64,000 nucleotides of DNA from Candidatus Nitrotoga sp. CP45 (GTDB lineage Bacteria > Pseudomonadota > Gammaproteobacteria > Burkholderiales > Gallionellaceae). Where the stretch lies: the NCBI GenBank assembly GCA_945874105.1, contig CAMCFJ010000011.1, forward strand, positions 1 to 64,000, written 5' to 3'. The first letter of the stretch is position 1. Each line of letters begins with the position of its first letter. Under the pieces are notes generated by a model that did no database searches, was not told the origin of the DNA, and saw only the letters and a list, made by a program, of their open reading frames with translations. The position numbers and the translations under genes are program-made. Shown here piece by piece: positions 38,977-47,647 of the stretch.

Positions 38977-41900
38977 GAGAAACCTCTCGTTTCGGAAAAC
39001 CGAAGCGTAAATATAAAATTGGCAATAGCATCAATGTCAGTGCCGTGGCGGTAATCAAGCCGCCGATTACAACGATGGCCAACGGGCGCTGGATTTCGGA
39101 GCCTGGCCCCGATGCGAACAGCAGCGGAATCAGCCCGAAAGCCGTAATGGAAGCGGTCATCAGCACCGGGCGCAAGCGCCGCTTCGCCCCTTGTACGACG
39201 ACTTCGCTTAATTTCATGCCTTCGCTTTGTAATTGATTGAAATAGCTGACCAGAACCACACCGTTCAGAACGGCGATACCTAGCAGCGCGATAAAGCCTA
39301 CCGACGCAGGCACCGAAAGGTATTCGCCGGTAACCCACAAGGCGATGATACCGCCGACCAGCGCGAACGGGATGTTACTCAGAATCAGCAACGATTGGCG
39401 TACCGAACCGAAGGTTGTGAACAACAGCACGAAAATGAGCCCGAGTGCGACCGGCACGACAACCGTCAAACGCGCAGCCGCGCGCTGTTGGTTCTCGAAC
39501 TGTCCGCCCCAGGTGATATGGTAGCCGGCGGGCAGAGGCAACTTCTGCGCGACGAGCGCCTTGGCCTCTTCGACGAAGCCGACCAGATCACGGCCACCGA
39601 CGTTGGCGATGACGACACTGTAACGGTTACCCATCTCGCGATCGATCTTGACCGGACCTGCGGCGCGTTCCAGTTTTGCGACGCTCGTCAATGGTACCGT
39701 GTTGCCGTCTTTAGTCGTGATCCGCATGGCGCCAAACTCGGCTGGCGAAATGCGAATCGATTCAGCGCCACGCAATATGATAGGCGTGCGGCGGTTATCC
39801 TCGATTACGATACCGGCCCGCTGACCATCGATCTGCGTGCGCAGCGAGTCCTGGATCTCTTCGACGCTCAAACCCAGATGGCCAGCCTGCAGGCGGTCTG
39901 CCACGATCCTCAAGTACTGCACCCCATCATTCTGAACCGTGTACACGTCCTGATTGCCGGGAACCGTCTTGAGGAGTGCATTGACCTGGCTCGCATATTC
40001 GTTGAGTTTGTCGAGATCGGGGCCGAAAATTTTGACCGCCAGATCGCCGCGCACGCCGATGATCATTTCCGACACGCGCATTTCGATCGGCTGCGTGAAG
40101 CTGTATTTAATGCCGGGCATGGGATCGAGTACCTTGCGCACTTCATCCATCAGCACTTCCTTGCTCTTCATGCGCCATTCGCTTTTTGGCTTCAACAGCA
40201 AATACGTGTCAGTCTGGTTGAGACCCATCGGGTCGAGGCCGATTTCATCGGAGCCGACCCGGGCTACGATGCCATGCACTTCCGGGATAGCCTGCATGAT
40301 GGCGCGCTGGATTTTTATATCAAGCGCGGCGCTTTGTTCCAGGCTGATGGAAGGCAGTTTCTCAATGCCAACAATCAAGTCACCTTCGTCCATCGTCGGC
40401 ATAAAAGTCTTGCCGACCTGGGTGTAGATCACACCGGCCACCAACAACATCCCCACCGCCACCCCGGCAACGATGCGCTGTCGGCGCAGGCCCCAGGAAA
40501 GCATCGGCTCATACAGCCCCAGCAGCTTGCGCGGTAGCCATGGGTCTTCATGCTTGATCTCGCGCAGCAGATAGGACGCCAGTACCGGAATGACGGTCAG
40601 CGACAACACCAGCGATCCGGTCAGCGCGAACACAATCGTGAGCGCCACCGGCACGAAGAATTTTCCTTCGAGGCCCTGCAGCGTCAGCAGCGGCAGAAAC
40701 ACAGTAATGATGATCAACACCCCGGAGGTGACCGGAACCGCAACCTCTCGTACCGCGCGATAGATTGTATGTAGCCGTGGCAGTTTGCCGGCCGTGGGAT
40801 CGGTCGCCAAACGCTGCACGATATTTTCGACCACCACGATGGCGGCATCAACCAGCATGCCAATCGCGATGGCCAAACCGCCCAGGCTCATCAAGTTCGC
40901 CGACATGTCGAAGCCGCGCATCAGCATGAAAGTAATCAGCGCAGCCAAGGGCAGCACCAAGGCCACCGTCAGCGCCGCCCGGATATTTCCCAGGAACAGA
41001 CCAAGCAAAATAATGACCAGAACAGTCGCTTCGAGCAGCGCGGACGAGACAGCACCGACCGCCTTGCTGACTAGGGAGGCGCGATCGTAAAAAACAACGA
41101 GTTTCACGCCCTGTGGAAGCGTCGGCTGCAATTCATCCAGTTTTTTGCGGACGCCTTCGACGACCTGTTGCGCGTTAGCACCAGCCAACCCCAACACCAG
41201 TCCCTGGACGGTCTCTCCCGTGCCGTTCTGGGTCACCGCACCATTGCGTGTCACCGTGCCGATCTTGACCTCGGCCAAATTGCCGACGCGGATCGGCGTA
41301 CTGTCTTTTATCGTCACCACTATCGCACGCAGGTCATCCAGGGTCGTGATCCTTCCCTCGCTACGCACCAGCAGCACTTCATCTCCCTCGCCCAGTCGGC
41401 CCGCGCCATCGTTGCGGTTATTGGCGCTGATCGCCTCCTTGAGCTGACCCATCGTCACGCCGCTGGCAGCCATTCTAAGCGGATCAGGCACGACTTCGAA
41501 GGCGCGAACGATGCCACCCAGCACATTCACGTCGGCAACGCCAGGCACGGTTCGCAGCACCGGCCGGATGCCCCAGTCAAGCAGGCTGCGTCGCTCGGCC
41601 AGCGACAACCCCCCGCCTTCGACGGTAAACATGAACATTTCCCCGAGCGGGGTCGTGATCGGCGCCATACCGCCCGTGATGCCGTCCGGCAGAATTTTCG
41701 TCAACCCGCCAAGGCGTTCGCTGACCTGCTGCCGCGCCCAGTAGCGATCAGTTCCGTCCTCGAAGTCGATCGTCACATCGACCAGGCCATACTTGGTGAC
41801 CGAACGTAGAATTTTGGTTTTAGGAATGCCGAGCATTTCCACTTCAATCGGCACCGCGATGCGGCTTTCAACTTCCTCCGGCGTCATGCCCGGGGCTTTC

Positions 41901-42052
41901 ATGATGATCTTGACTTGAGTGCTCGACACATCAGGAAAAGCGTCAATCGGCAATCCCAGATACGCATACCATCCCGCGCCAGCGACAATCAGCGTGGCCA
42001 GCAATACGAACAGGCGCTGCGATAAAGATATCTGGACAAGGCGGGAAAGCAT
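38969..42052 (-). CDS. czcA: Heavy-metal RND efflux pump, CzcA/CusA family
   Basis: The 1,027-residue inner-membrane proton antiporter of a metal exporter. It shows the two-fold RND layout. TM4 contains IGMLVDAAIVVVENIVQRL with the proton-relay acids. Two large periplasmic loops flank it, plus a second membrane bundle with ASIT.FGLIPLLF. ATG 42052 was chosen since czcB stops in TAATG at the same place. The metal (Co/Zn/Cd versus Cu/Ag) is not resolved. Confidence 0.92.
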   Translation of the reverse strand: MLSRLVQISLSQRLFVLLATLIVAGAGWYAYLGLPIDAFPDVSSTQVKIIMKAPGMTPEEVESRIAVPIEVEMLGIPKTKILRSVTKYGLVDVTIDFEDGTDRYWARQQVSERLGGLTKILPDGITGGMAPITTPLGEMFMFTVEGGGLSLAERRSLLDWGIRPVLRTVPGVADVNVLGGIVRAFEVVPDPLRMAASGVTMGQLKEAISANNRNDGAGRLGEGDEVLLVRSEGRITTLDDLRAIVVTIKDSTPIRVGNLAEVKIGTVTRNGAVTQNGTGETVQGLVLGLAGANAQQVVEGVRKKLDELQPTLPQGVKLVVFYDRASLVSKAVGAVSSALLEATVLVIILLGLFLGNIRAALTVALVLPLAALITFMLMRGFDMSANLMSLGGLAIAIGMLVDAAIVVVENIVQRLATDPTAGKLPRLHTIYRAVREVAVPVTSGVLIIITVFLPLLTLQGLEGKFFVPVALTIVFALTGSLVLSLTVIPVLASYLLREIKHEDPWLPRKLLGLYEPMLSWGLRRQRIVAGVAVGMLLVAGVIYTQVGKTFMPTMDEGDLIVGIEKLPSISLEQSAALDIKIQRAIMQAIPEVHGIVARVGSDEIGLDPMGLNQTDTYLLLKPKSEWRMKSKEVLMDEVRKVLDPMPGIKYSFTQPIEMRVSEMIIGVRGDLAVKIFGPDLDKLNEYASQVNALLKTVPGNQDVYTVQNDGVQYLRIVADRLQAGHLGLSVEEIQDSLRTQIDGQRAGIVIEDNRRTPIILRGAESIRISPAEFGAMRITTKDGNTVPLTSVAKLERAAGPVKIDREMGNRYSVVIANVGGRDLVGFVEEAKALVAQKLPLPAGYHITWGGQFENQQRAAARLTVVVPVALGLIFVLLFTTFGSVRQSLLILSNIPFALVGGIIALWVTGEYLSVPASVGFIALLGIAVLNGVVLVSYFNQLQSEGMKLSEVVVQGAKRRLRPVLMTASITAFGLIPLLFASGPGSEIQRPLAIVVIGGLITATALTLMLLPILYLRFGFPKREVSHV

Positions 42053-43176
42053 TATTTGCTCTCTTTCGCATTGAGCCATGCGCCCTTGAGAACGACCACG
42101 CCGCTGACCGCGATCTGTTCGCCGACTGTCAGCGAACCTTGCACGCGCACGCGCTGCCCGGCGCTTACCACGACCTTCACTGGTCTGGCTTCAAAACCCT
42201 GTGATGTGCGAACAAACACATACGCCTGATTGCCGTCGTGAGCCACCCCGGAAAGTGGCACCTCCCAACTGTCCGGAATGGCCGCTGCAGGCAACTCAAC
42301 CGTCACAACCTCGCCCGATCGAATCAGGCCGGTCTTGCCCTCGACTGCCGCCCGCAGCACGACCATTTGACTACTGGGAGATACAATCCGGCTGACGCTC
42401 AAGATGCGCGCCGAGACATCCCGGCCGAGTACCTTGACCATTGTTCCAGCTGGCCAATTCATGTTTTCCGACACCGGAAGCTGAATGTCGAGCCAGAGAG
42501 AGCCGGTTTGTGCCACATGCAATAATGCAGCTGCAGCTTCGACCCGTTGACCAGGCGTGACCGCAATCTCGGTCACGATTCCGGCCTGCGTCGCAGCTAG
42601 CGTAATGCTGTCTTGTGGCTTGCCGGTAGCGGCAATGTGCTGGATCGTAGCGGCCGACATGCCGCTTAGACGCAGCGCCGCCGTAGCCTGATTGAGCACG
42701 GCTTCACCTTCCATCAAAGCGGCTTGGGCTTCCTGCACCCGGCGTTGCGGGATGATGCCTTCATCGAACAAAGTTTGTTCGCGCAGTGCCGATTGTCGTG
42801 CAAGCCTGGCGCGGGCGGTGGCTTGCAGCAACTGCAATTGCAACTGGCCAAGTTGCGGGCTGGCGATGCGTACCAGCGGCGTGCCCGGTCGCACGGTCTG
42901 ATTTTGCTGTACCAGCAATTGCGCCACCAAGCCGGCCACCGGTGAGCTGACAACTTGTTTTGCTGTTGTGGGGACGACGACCTCCGCAGGAAAACGTACT
43001 TTTATCAATCCGTTTTGGCTCTGCAATGGTGCGGTTTGAATACCCAATGCCTGAATTTGGCTGTCGGGAACAGTGAATTTTAACGGTCGATTGGCCGCCT
43101 GAGCGGTAGCCGTAAATGCACACGCCATCGCTACGGCGCAAACATACGAATGGAAACGTAGATTCCTTTTATTCAT
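42052..43176 (-). CDS. czcB: Periplasmic adaptor (membrane fusion protein), CzcB-type
   Basis: A 374-residue adaptor with a signal peptide (MACAFTATAQA), a beta-barrel, a biotinyl-lipoyl-like domain (GLVAQLLVQQNQTVRPGTPLVRI) and a helical hairpin (ARARLARQSALREQ). It links the inner pump to the outer channel. The frame would allow an upstream TTG, but ATG 43176 is preferred. It is adjacent to the sensor kinase gene with an 80-base gap, so metal-responsive control is plausible. Confidence 0.88.
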   Translation of the reverse strand: MNKRNLRFHSYVCAVAMACAFTATAQAANRPLKFTVPDSQIQALGIQTAPLQSQNGLIKVRFPAEVVVPTTAKQVVSSPVAGLVAQLLVQQNQTVRPGTPLVRIASPQLGQLQLQLLQATARARLARQSALREQTLFDEGIIPQRRVQEAQAALMEGEAVLNQATAALRLSGMSAATIQHIAATGKPQDSITLAATQAGIVTEIAVTPGQRVEAAAALLHVAQTGSLWLDIQLPVSENMNWPAGTMVKVLGRDVSARILSVSRIVSPSSQMVVLRAAVEGKTGLIRSGEVVTVELPAAAIPDSWEVPLSGVAHDGNQAYVFVRTSQGFEARPVKVVVSAGQRVRVQGSLTVGEQIAVSGVVVLKGAWLNAKESK

Positions 43177-43256
43177 GATCAACCTTTATTGTCGCCTGCC
43201 GACATAACAAGCATAGCCACGCTGCTCGTCGAGTCGTGGGAAAAAAATCGCCAGCA

Positions 43257-44588
43257 TCATCGTTTGAAGATGACCGTTACGCTCAGCCCTTTTCCTTCAT
43301 TCTGTGGTGCGATTCGCAGAGTAGCACCATGAATCTCGGCAATGCGATTGACGATAGATAGCCCCAAGCCACTACCGCTGGCGCTTGTGCCTATGGGGCG
43401 ATAGAACCTTTCCGAAACCCTTGCCAGTTCCGCTTCCGGAATGCCAGGCCCATTATCATTCACCGACAGACTGGCAAGCCCTTGCTGATTGGTGATACTA
43501 ACCCAAACCGATGTTCCCGGCTGTGTGTGACGCACGGCATTGTCGATCAGATTGCGCAACAGGATGCGCAGCAATACCGGATTGCAGCGCGCCTCCATTT
43601 CTGTGCCTTCTGTCAATTCGAGCCGTACATGCTGGCTCAATGCAGCCGGGGCGATTGCGGCGATTACCTCAGCGGCGACAACTCTCAGTTGGCAGACTTC
43701 AGTCACGTCATTGCCCAAGGTGTCGATGCGGGCAAGGGTCAGCAATTGCTCGATCAAATGGGCGGCTCGGTCACAACCGAGAATCGCGTTGTCGAGCGCA
43801 TGGTTGCGCTCCGCTTCGCTGCAAGCCGCTCTGGCCACTTGCGCTTGTGCCTTGATCGCGGCCACCGGAGTGCGTAATTCATGCGCGGCGTCTGCGGTAA
43901 AGCGCCGCTCTTTTTGCATGGAAGCTTCGATGAGGGTGAATAGCCGGTTAAGCCGTTCGATCAACGGCACCACTTCGCGCGGGGCGGATGACGCATCAAG
44001 CGCGGCAAGATTATCCGGCGCGCGCTGTTCCACTTCGCGGGTCAGCTTGTCCAACGGGCGCAAGCCGCGCGCAACTGCAATCCAAAGCAGAAGTGCCAGC
44101 AACGGTAAAGAAATAAATAGCGGCTTGAGCATGTTGCCAGCGATACCGCGCGCCAGTTCGTCACGTACGTCGGCACGTTCCGCCACCTGGATCAAATATT
44201 CGGCGGATTCGTTCCAGGTACTGAATACGCGCCAGCGGTGCCCGTCGATGGTATGGTCGCTGAAGCCGCGCTCCTCGCTGGCCAAAGGTTGTTGCGGAGC
44301 GTTGGCGGAATGCAGGCGCAGCTGGTGTTCTTTATTCCAGACCTGAAACGCGACCCGGCGGGCATACTTGTGCAGCAGCGGCGCATGCTCTGTTTCAAGT
44401 TCGTCCAGCTCATGCGATGACTGGACAACCAGCAGCGCAGCCGCCTGCGCCAGGTGCGCATCCAACACCTCGTCGAATTCCTTGCGCGCATTATTGTAGG
44501 TAAATGCAGTCACACTGAGCCAGACCAACGTGATCGCCATCAACGCCAAAATAAGCAGCCGCTGTTTAAGTGATGCGCGTCTCCACAT
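43257..44588 (-). CDS. Sensor histidine kinase of a two-component system
   Basis: A 443-residue membrane kinase: two N-terminal membrane helices (~10-30 and ~155-175) around a periplasmic sensor loop, a HAMP-like region, the dimerisation H-box FTADAAHELRTPVAA and the ATPase N/G boxes NLIDNAVRHT and NDNGPGI. It starts one base after the response-regulator stop. Location next to czcB suggests control of the pump, not proven. Confidence 0.9.
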   Translation of the reverse strand: MWRRASLKQRLLILALMAITLVWLSVTAFTYNNARKEFDEVLDAHLAQAAALLVVQSSHELDELETEHAPLLHKYARRVAFQVWNKEHQLRLHSANAPQQPLASEERGFSDHTIDGHRWRVFSTWNESAEYLIQVAERADVRDELARGIAGNMLKPLFISLPLLALLLWIAVARGLRPLDKLTREVEQRAPDNLAALDASSAPREVVPLIERLNRLFTLIEASMQKERRFTADAAHELRTPVAAIKAQAQVARAACSEAERNHALDNAILGCDRAAHLIEQLLTLARIDTLGNDVTEVCQLRVVAAEVIAAIAPAALSQHVRLELTEGTEMEARCNPVLLRILLRNLIDNAVRHTQPGTSVWVSITNQQGLASLSVNDNGPGIPEAELARVSERFYRPIGTSASGSGLGLSIVNRIAEIHGATLRIAPQNEGKGLSVTVIFKR

Positions 44589-44589
44589 T

Positions 44590-45270
44590 TCAGATTGCCT
44601 TGTCGCGCGGCATCAGGTAACCCACGCCGCGTATGGTTTCGATCAGTTCAGGAAAAAGCTTGCGCCGCAAATGATGGATATGCACTTCCACCGTGTTGCT
44701 TTCGACCTCATCACCCCAGGCATAAAGCTGCTCTTCAAGCCGGGCGCGCGAAAGCACTTTTCCCGAGTTGAGCATCAGTGCATGCAACAACGCGAACTCC
44801 TTGGCTGAAAGCTCAACCGATTTGTCCTGGTACAGCACACAATGAGCGGCGGGATCAAGCTTGACCCCGGAAACCTGCAGTAACGGCGCAGTCTTCCCGC
44901 TGGCGCGGCGCACCAGTGCGCGCAAGCGAGCTGCCAATTCCCCCATGTCAAATGGCTTGACCATGTAGTCATCAGCACCGGTATCCAGCCCTTTGATGCG
45001 GTCATCCACCGTATCCATCGCGGTTAGAATCAACACGGGTGTCTGGGAATTTGTTTGGACATTTCGGCTGCGCAGCCGGTGCAACACTTCCAATCCGGAA
45101 AGACGCGGCAGCCCCAAATCCAGAACCACTGCCGCGTAGGGCTCGGTAGTGAGTGCCTGCTCTGCCGAGACCCCGTCTTTCATCCAATCCACGGCATAGC
45201 CGGATTGTCTCAAACCAGCCTGGATCGCATCGCCCAGCAGGGCATCATCTTCGACCACCAATATGCGCAT
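44590..45270 (-). CDS. OmpR/PhoB-family response regulator
   Basis: A 226-residue regulator: receiver domain with EDD (9-11) and the phospho-acceptor Asp in LDLGLPRLSG (~51), then a winged-helix DNA-binding domain (ELSAKEFALLHALMLNSGKVLSR, NTVEVHIHHLRRKL). ATG 45270 begins MRILVVEDD, the family start; the longer frame reads through repeat copy B. Transcribed with the kinase. Confidence 0.93.
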   Translation of the reverse strand: MRILVVEDDALLGDAIQAGLRQSGYAVDWMKDGVSAEQALTTEPYAAVVLDLGLPRLSGLEVLHRLRSRNVQTNSQTPVLILTAMDTVDDRIKGLDTGADDYMVKPFDMGELAARLRALVRRASGKTAPLLQVSGVKLDPAAHCVLYQDKSVELSAKEFALLHALMLNSGKVLSRARLEEQLYAWGDEVESNTVEVHIHHLRRKLFPELIETIRGVGYLMPRDKAI

Positions 45271-45282
45271 ATTTTCACCTAA

Positions 45283-45402
45283 GGCAATGCTGAATAAGTC
45301 CCTCCGTTCGGGCTGAGCCTGTCGAAGCCATTTGCAACTTATTGATTTGCAATGGGTGCATTTCGACAAGCTCAACGCGAACGGACTTGTTCAGCGTAGC
45401 CC
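45283..45402. repeat. Repeat element copy B (~120 bp)
   Basis: Begins GGCAATGCTGAATAAGTCCC and ends TTGTTCAGCGTAGCCC. The arms contain CGTTCGGGCTGAGCCTGTC and its inverted TCGACAAGCTCAACGCGAACG. It lies immediately upstream of the response regulator, between it and the cytochrome b561 gene. Confidence 0.9.
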
Positions 45403-45467
45403 TCAACAATGGCGCAGAACTGTTGCGACTTTGTTTTAAATTGTTGCTTGCACAAAAATAACAATTT

Positions 45468-46133
45468 TCAGTTATCGCTATGTTGCCCGGCTTGCGCCAC
45501 TTTCACACTGGTGGTCACCAGGCCGGTTGCCGGATAACCAGCCCAGAATGTCACAACACCGACCAGCATTATGACACCCAGCCAGAGATATGAGCGACGG
45601 ATGCCTTCCTTCGGCTCTGCGGATTTGAAACCGTTTACCATGGAACGCACCAGATTTTCGCGGTGCATTAAGCTGTTCACCACCACCCCGGCTATGTGGA
45701 TAAATACGATAGCCAGCATGGCATTGGATGTGGCCTCATGCAATCCCTCCATCACATCGCCACCGATGTCTTGGAACAATATCGCCCCAGTCACTCCGGA
45801 CAAGATGCCCAGTGTCAGCAGCAGCCAGATCGCCACACTTCCCGCCGGATTGTGTCCCACATAATGCGGTGGCTTGCCCTTGAGCAGCGATATCGAATAC
45901 GCAACAATTTCGCGAGGCTTGAATAAAAAAGAGCGGAATTTCGCATAACGTGTGCCGAAAAATCCCCACACTAACCTGAACGCGATTAAGCCCAACAGAG
46001 TGTAGCCGAGCACCACATGGATATCGCGGTAACGCTCCGTCTCAGCAGTTAGAAACGCGCCGCTGAATGACAGCACCAGCAGCCAATGGAAAACCCGCGT
46101 CGGCACATCCCAAACCAAAATTCGTTGACTCAT
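45468..46133 (-). CDS. Cytochrome b561-family protein
   Basis: A 221-residue four-helix membrane cytochrome: WDVPTRVFHWLLVLSFSGAF, then LGLIAFRLVWGFFGTRYAKF, then HEATSNAMLAIVFIHIAGVVVNSLMHRENL with likely haem-ligand histidines. It is similar to Ni/Fe-hydrogenase cytochrome b subunits. It sits 12 bases after the dihaem cytochrome gene and probably passes electrons between quinol and the periplasmic c-type cytochromes. Confidence 0.88.
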   Translation of the reverse strand: MSQRILVWDVPTRVFHWLLVLSFSGAFLTAETERYRDIHVVLGYTLLGLIAFRLVWGFFGTRYAKFRSFLFKPREIVAYSISLLKGKPPHYVGHNPAGSVAIWLLLTLGILSGVTGAILFQDIGGDVMEGLHEATSNAMLAIVFIHIAGVVVNSLMHRENLVRSMVNGFKSAEPKEGIRRSYLWLGVIMLVGVVTFWAGYPATGLVTTSVKVAQAGQHSDN

Positions 46134-46145
46134 GATGATCTCCTT

Positions 46146-46664
46146 TTACTTGGGAATTTTTATATTACGTTCACTGAAATCACCCCGGTCCGCCTGTTGG
46201 TGGCAGGCCGTACAATTAGCCGGGCTCTTCACCTTCGGACTGTTCCAAACAGTCGGGGGGATTTCGTGGCTATCGTGCTTGTGCTTAAACCAGGCAGTCT
46301 CAGTGATCCGCAATGGCGCAGTCGACGCACTCCAGCGGTTGGAAGCATTGTTCACCAGAAAAGCGGTGATCTCCTTGTTTTCCTGATCTGTCAGCGAAGC
46401 ATCCGAACCGAAGTGCTTATCCAGACCGCTCATGACCTTGCGCCAAGATGCAGCAGGCAGCAATCCCGGCGAATATGCGATGTGACAGGTAGAACATTCC
46501 TGCTGGAATTTTGCGTTAACTTGTGAAGGTTGAGCTGGTTTGCCGCGATTTTCGCCACTGTATTTTTCAGAGCGATCACCTGCCTGTGCGATGGACATTG
46601 TCACACCCATAACCAGCAAGGCCGAAACAAGTCTACGTGGAAAAGTTTTATAACATTTTGACAT
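46146..46664 (-). CDS. Dihaem cytochrome c
   Basis: A 172-residue periplasmic protein with a signal peptide ending in AQA and two haem-binding motifs, CSTCH (~60) and CTACH (~155). ATG 46664 follows CAAGGAGATTGAT and was preferred to an upstream frame start. It is paired with cytochrome b561, with a 12-base gap. Confidence 0.88.
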   Translation of the reverse strand: MSKCYKTFPRRLVSALLVMGVTMSIAQAGDRSEKYSGENRGKPAQPSQVNAKFQQECSTCHIAYSPGLLPAASWRKVMSGLDKHFGSDASLTDQENKEITAFLVNNASNRWSASTAPLRITETAWFKHKHDSHEIPPTVWNSPKVKSPANCTACHQQADRGDFSERNIKIPK

Positions 46665-46801
46665 ATCAATCTCCTTGAGGGCGACTCTAAAATTCAAGTT
46701 TCTAAACAAGACAAGGCACGAGTAAAAAATTTGAGCGCGGCATATATGTTGATATGTAAGCGATAATTTTTTTCGAGTAACGCCGTATTGTGACGAAACT
46801 T

Positions 46802-46819
46802 GGATTTTTAGAGGTGCCC
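46802..46819. repeat. Inverted copy of the hppA-downstream short repeat
   Basis: GGATTTTTAGAGGTGCCC is the complement of GGGCACCTCTAAAAATCC. It is placed at the 3' end of the DUF1924 cytochrome gene. Confidence 0.6.
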
Positions 46820-46823
46820 ATGA

Positions 46824-47249
46824 TTATTTTTTAACGGTGAGCAAATAAGTAAGTACATCGCCTTTTTCCTGCGGTGTGCAGACGCGATCAAGCACGTCGT
46901 TACAGTTGCGCTTGAACCATTTTGCTACCTTGCCCGGGTCAGTGAATCGCTCTGCATTGGCAGATGGCGCAAACGGCTGTATAACTTTGCCGGTCTTTGC
47001 ATGCTTGCCTGGCGCAGCCGGATTTTCGGTATGGCAGGAAGCACAGCTCCATTCATTACCGTGTTTTACCTTGAAAAAATTCTCCCCGCGCGCAGCTGAA
47101 AATCCCTTGAAACCCAAAGCAGCTTTTGCCGCATCGCTTTGAATGGCAGCCAGCGCCTCTTCCGGCGTTTGCGCGAAAGCCGGGCCTGAAATTAATCCGG
47201 CGACAACCACCAGTGCACAAACCAACGTGACATTAAATTCGCGGAACAT
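46824..47249 (-). CDS. DUF1924 monohaem cytochrome c
   Basis: A 141-residue exported protein with a signal peptide ending in GPAFA and one CASCH haem motif (~70). The DUF1924-like KVIQPFAPSANAERFTDPGKVAKWFKRNC pattern is present. It is the first gene of the minus-strand cytochrome group (DUF1924, dihaem c, b561). TTAAGGAGG-like bases precede its start. Confidence 0.83.
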   Translation of the reverse strand: MFREFNVTLVCALVVVAGLISGPAFAQTPEEALAAIQSDAAKAALGFKGFSAARGENFFKVKHGNEWSCASCHTENPAAPGKHAKTGKVIQPFAPSANAERFTDPGKVAKWFKRNCNDVLDRVCTPQEKGDVLTYLLTVKK

Positions 47250-47647
47250 TTTTCACCTCCTTTATTGCATTAAGAGGTTCGTAGAATAAATGGCCAAGCT
47301 TAAGGGTTGCTTAAGGAAAAATATTTTTGCAGGGTTTCAGAAATAAATAATTAAAGTGGCCCCTCCGTCAAGTCAATAATGCATCGAGTTTAAGAGGGTA
47401 ACCATCTTCAAGCAGCGGTACGAAGCTGCCCCGGTTTGCAGATGTCAGAAGGGGCGTTGTGACCGCCCGGTTGTCGGCCTGAGCGGATTATGGTGGGTGA
47501 TCTGATTCGGTTTGCTATGAGCGTCTGTTATTGAATGCCTCGTAGTGGGCTGACTTGAAGCTCTGTATTGCTTCCGTTCTTGATAAACTACAGCAATAAC
47601 ACTACCCAACATATAATGGGCAGTCGGGTATAACAACAAATAAAACA
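47250..47647. other. Intergenic region upstream of R-M island 2
   Basis: About 400 bases between the divergent DUF1924 cytochrome gene and hsdM2. No convincing gene. Contains the left arm of the island inverted repeat (47474-47535). The hsdM2 start has no clear Shine-Dalgarno. Confidence 0.5.
47474..47535 (+). repeat. Left arm of the 62-bp inverted repeat bracketing R-M island 2
   Basis: 62 bases, about 79% identical to the reverse complement of 58219-58280 (49 of 62 by eye), including the identical 18-mer TGATCTGATTCGGTTTGC. Confidence 0.8.

Noticed and set aside
39395-40537. 380-codon plus-strand frame in czcA
   Set aside because: Antisense shadow of the RND pump.
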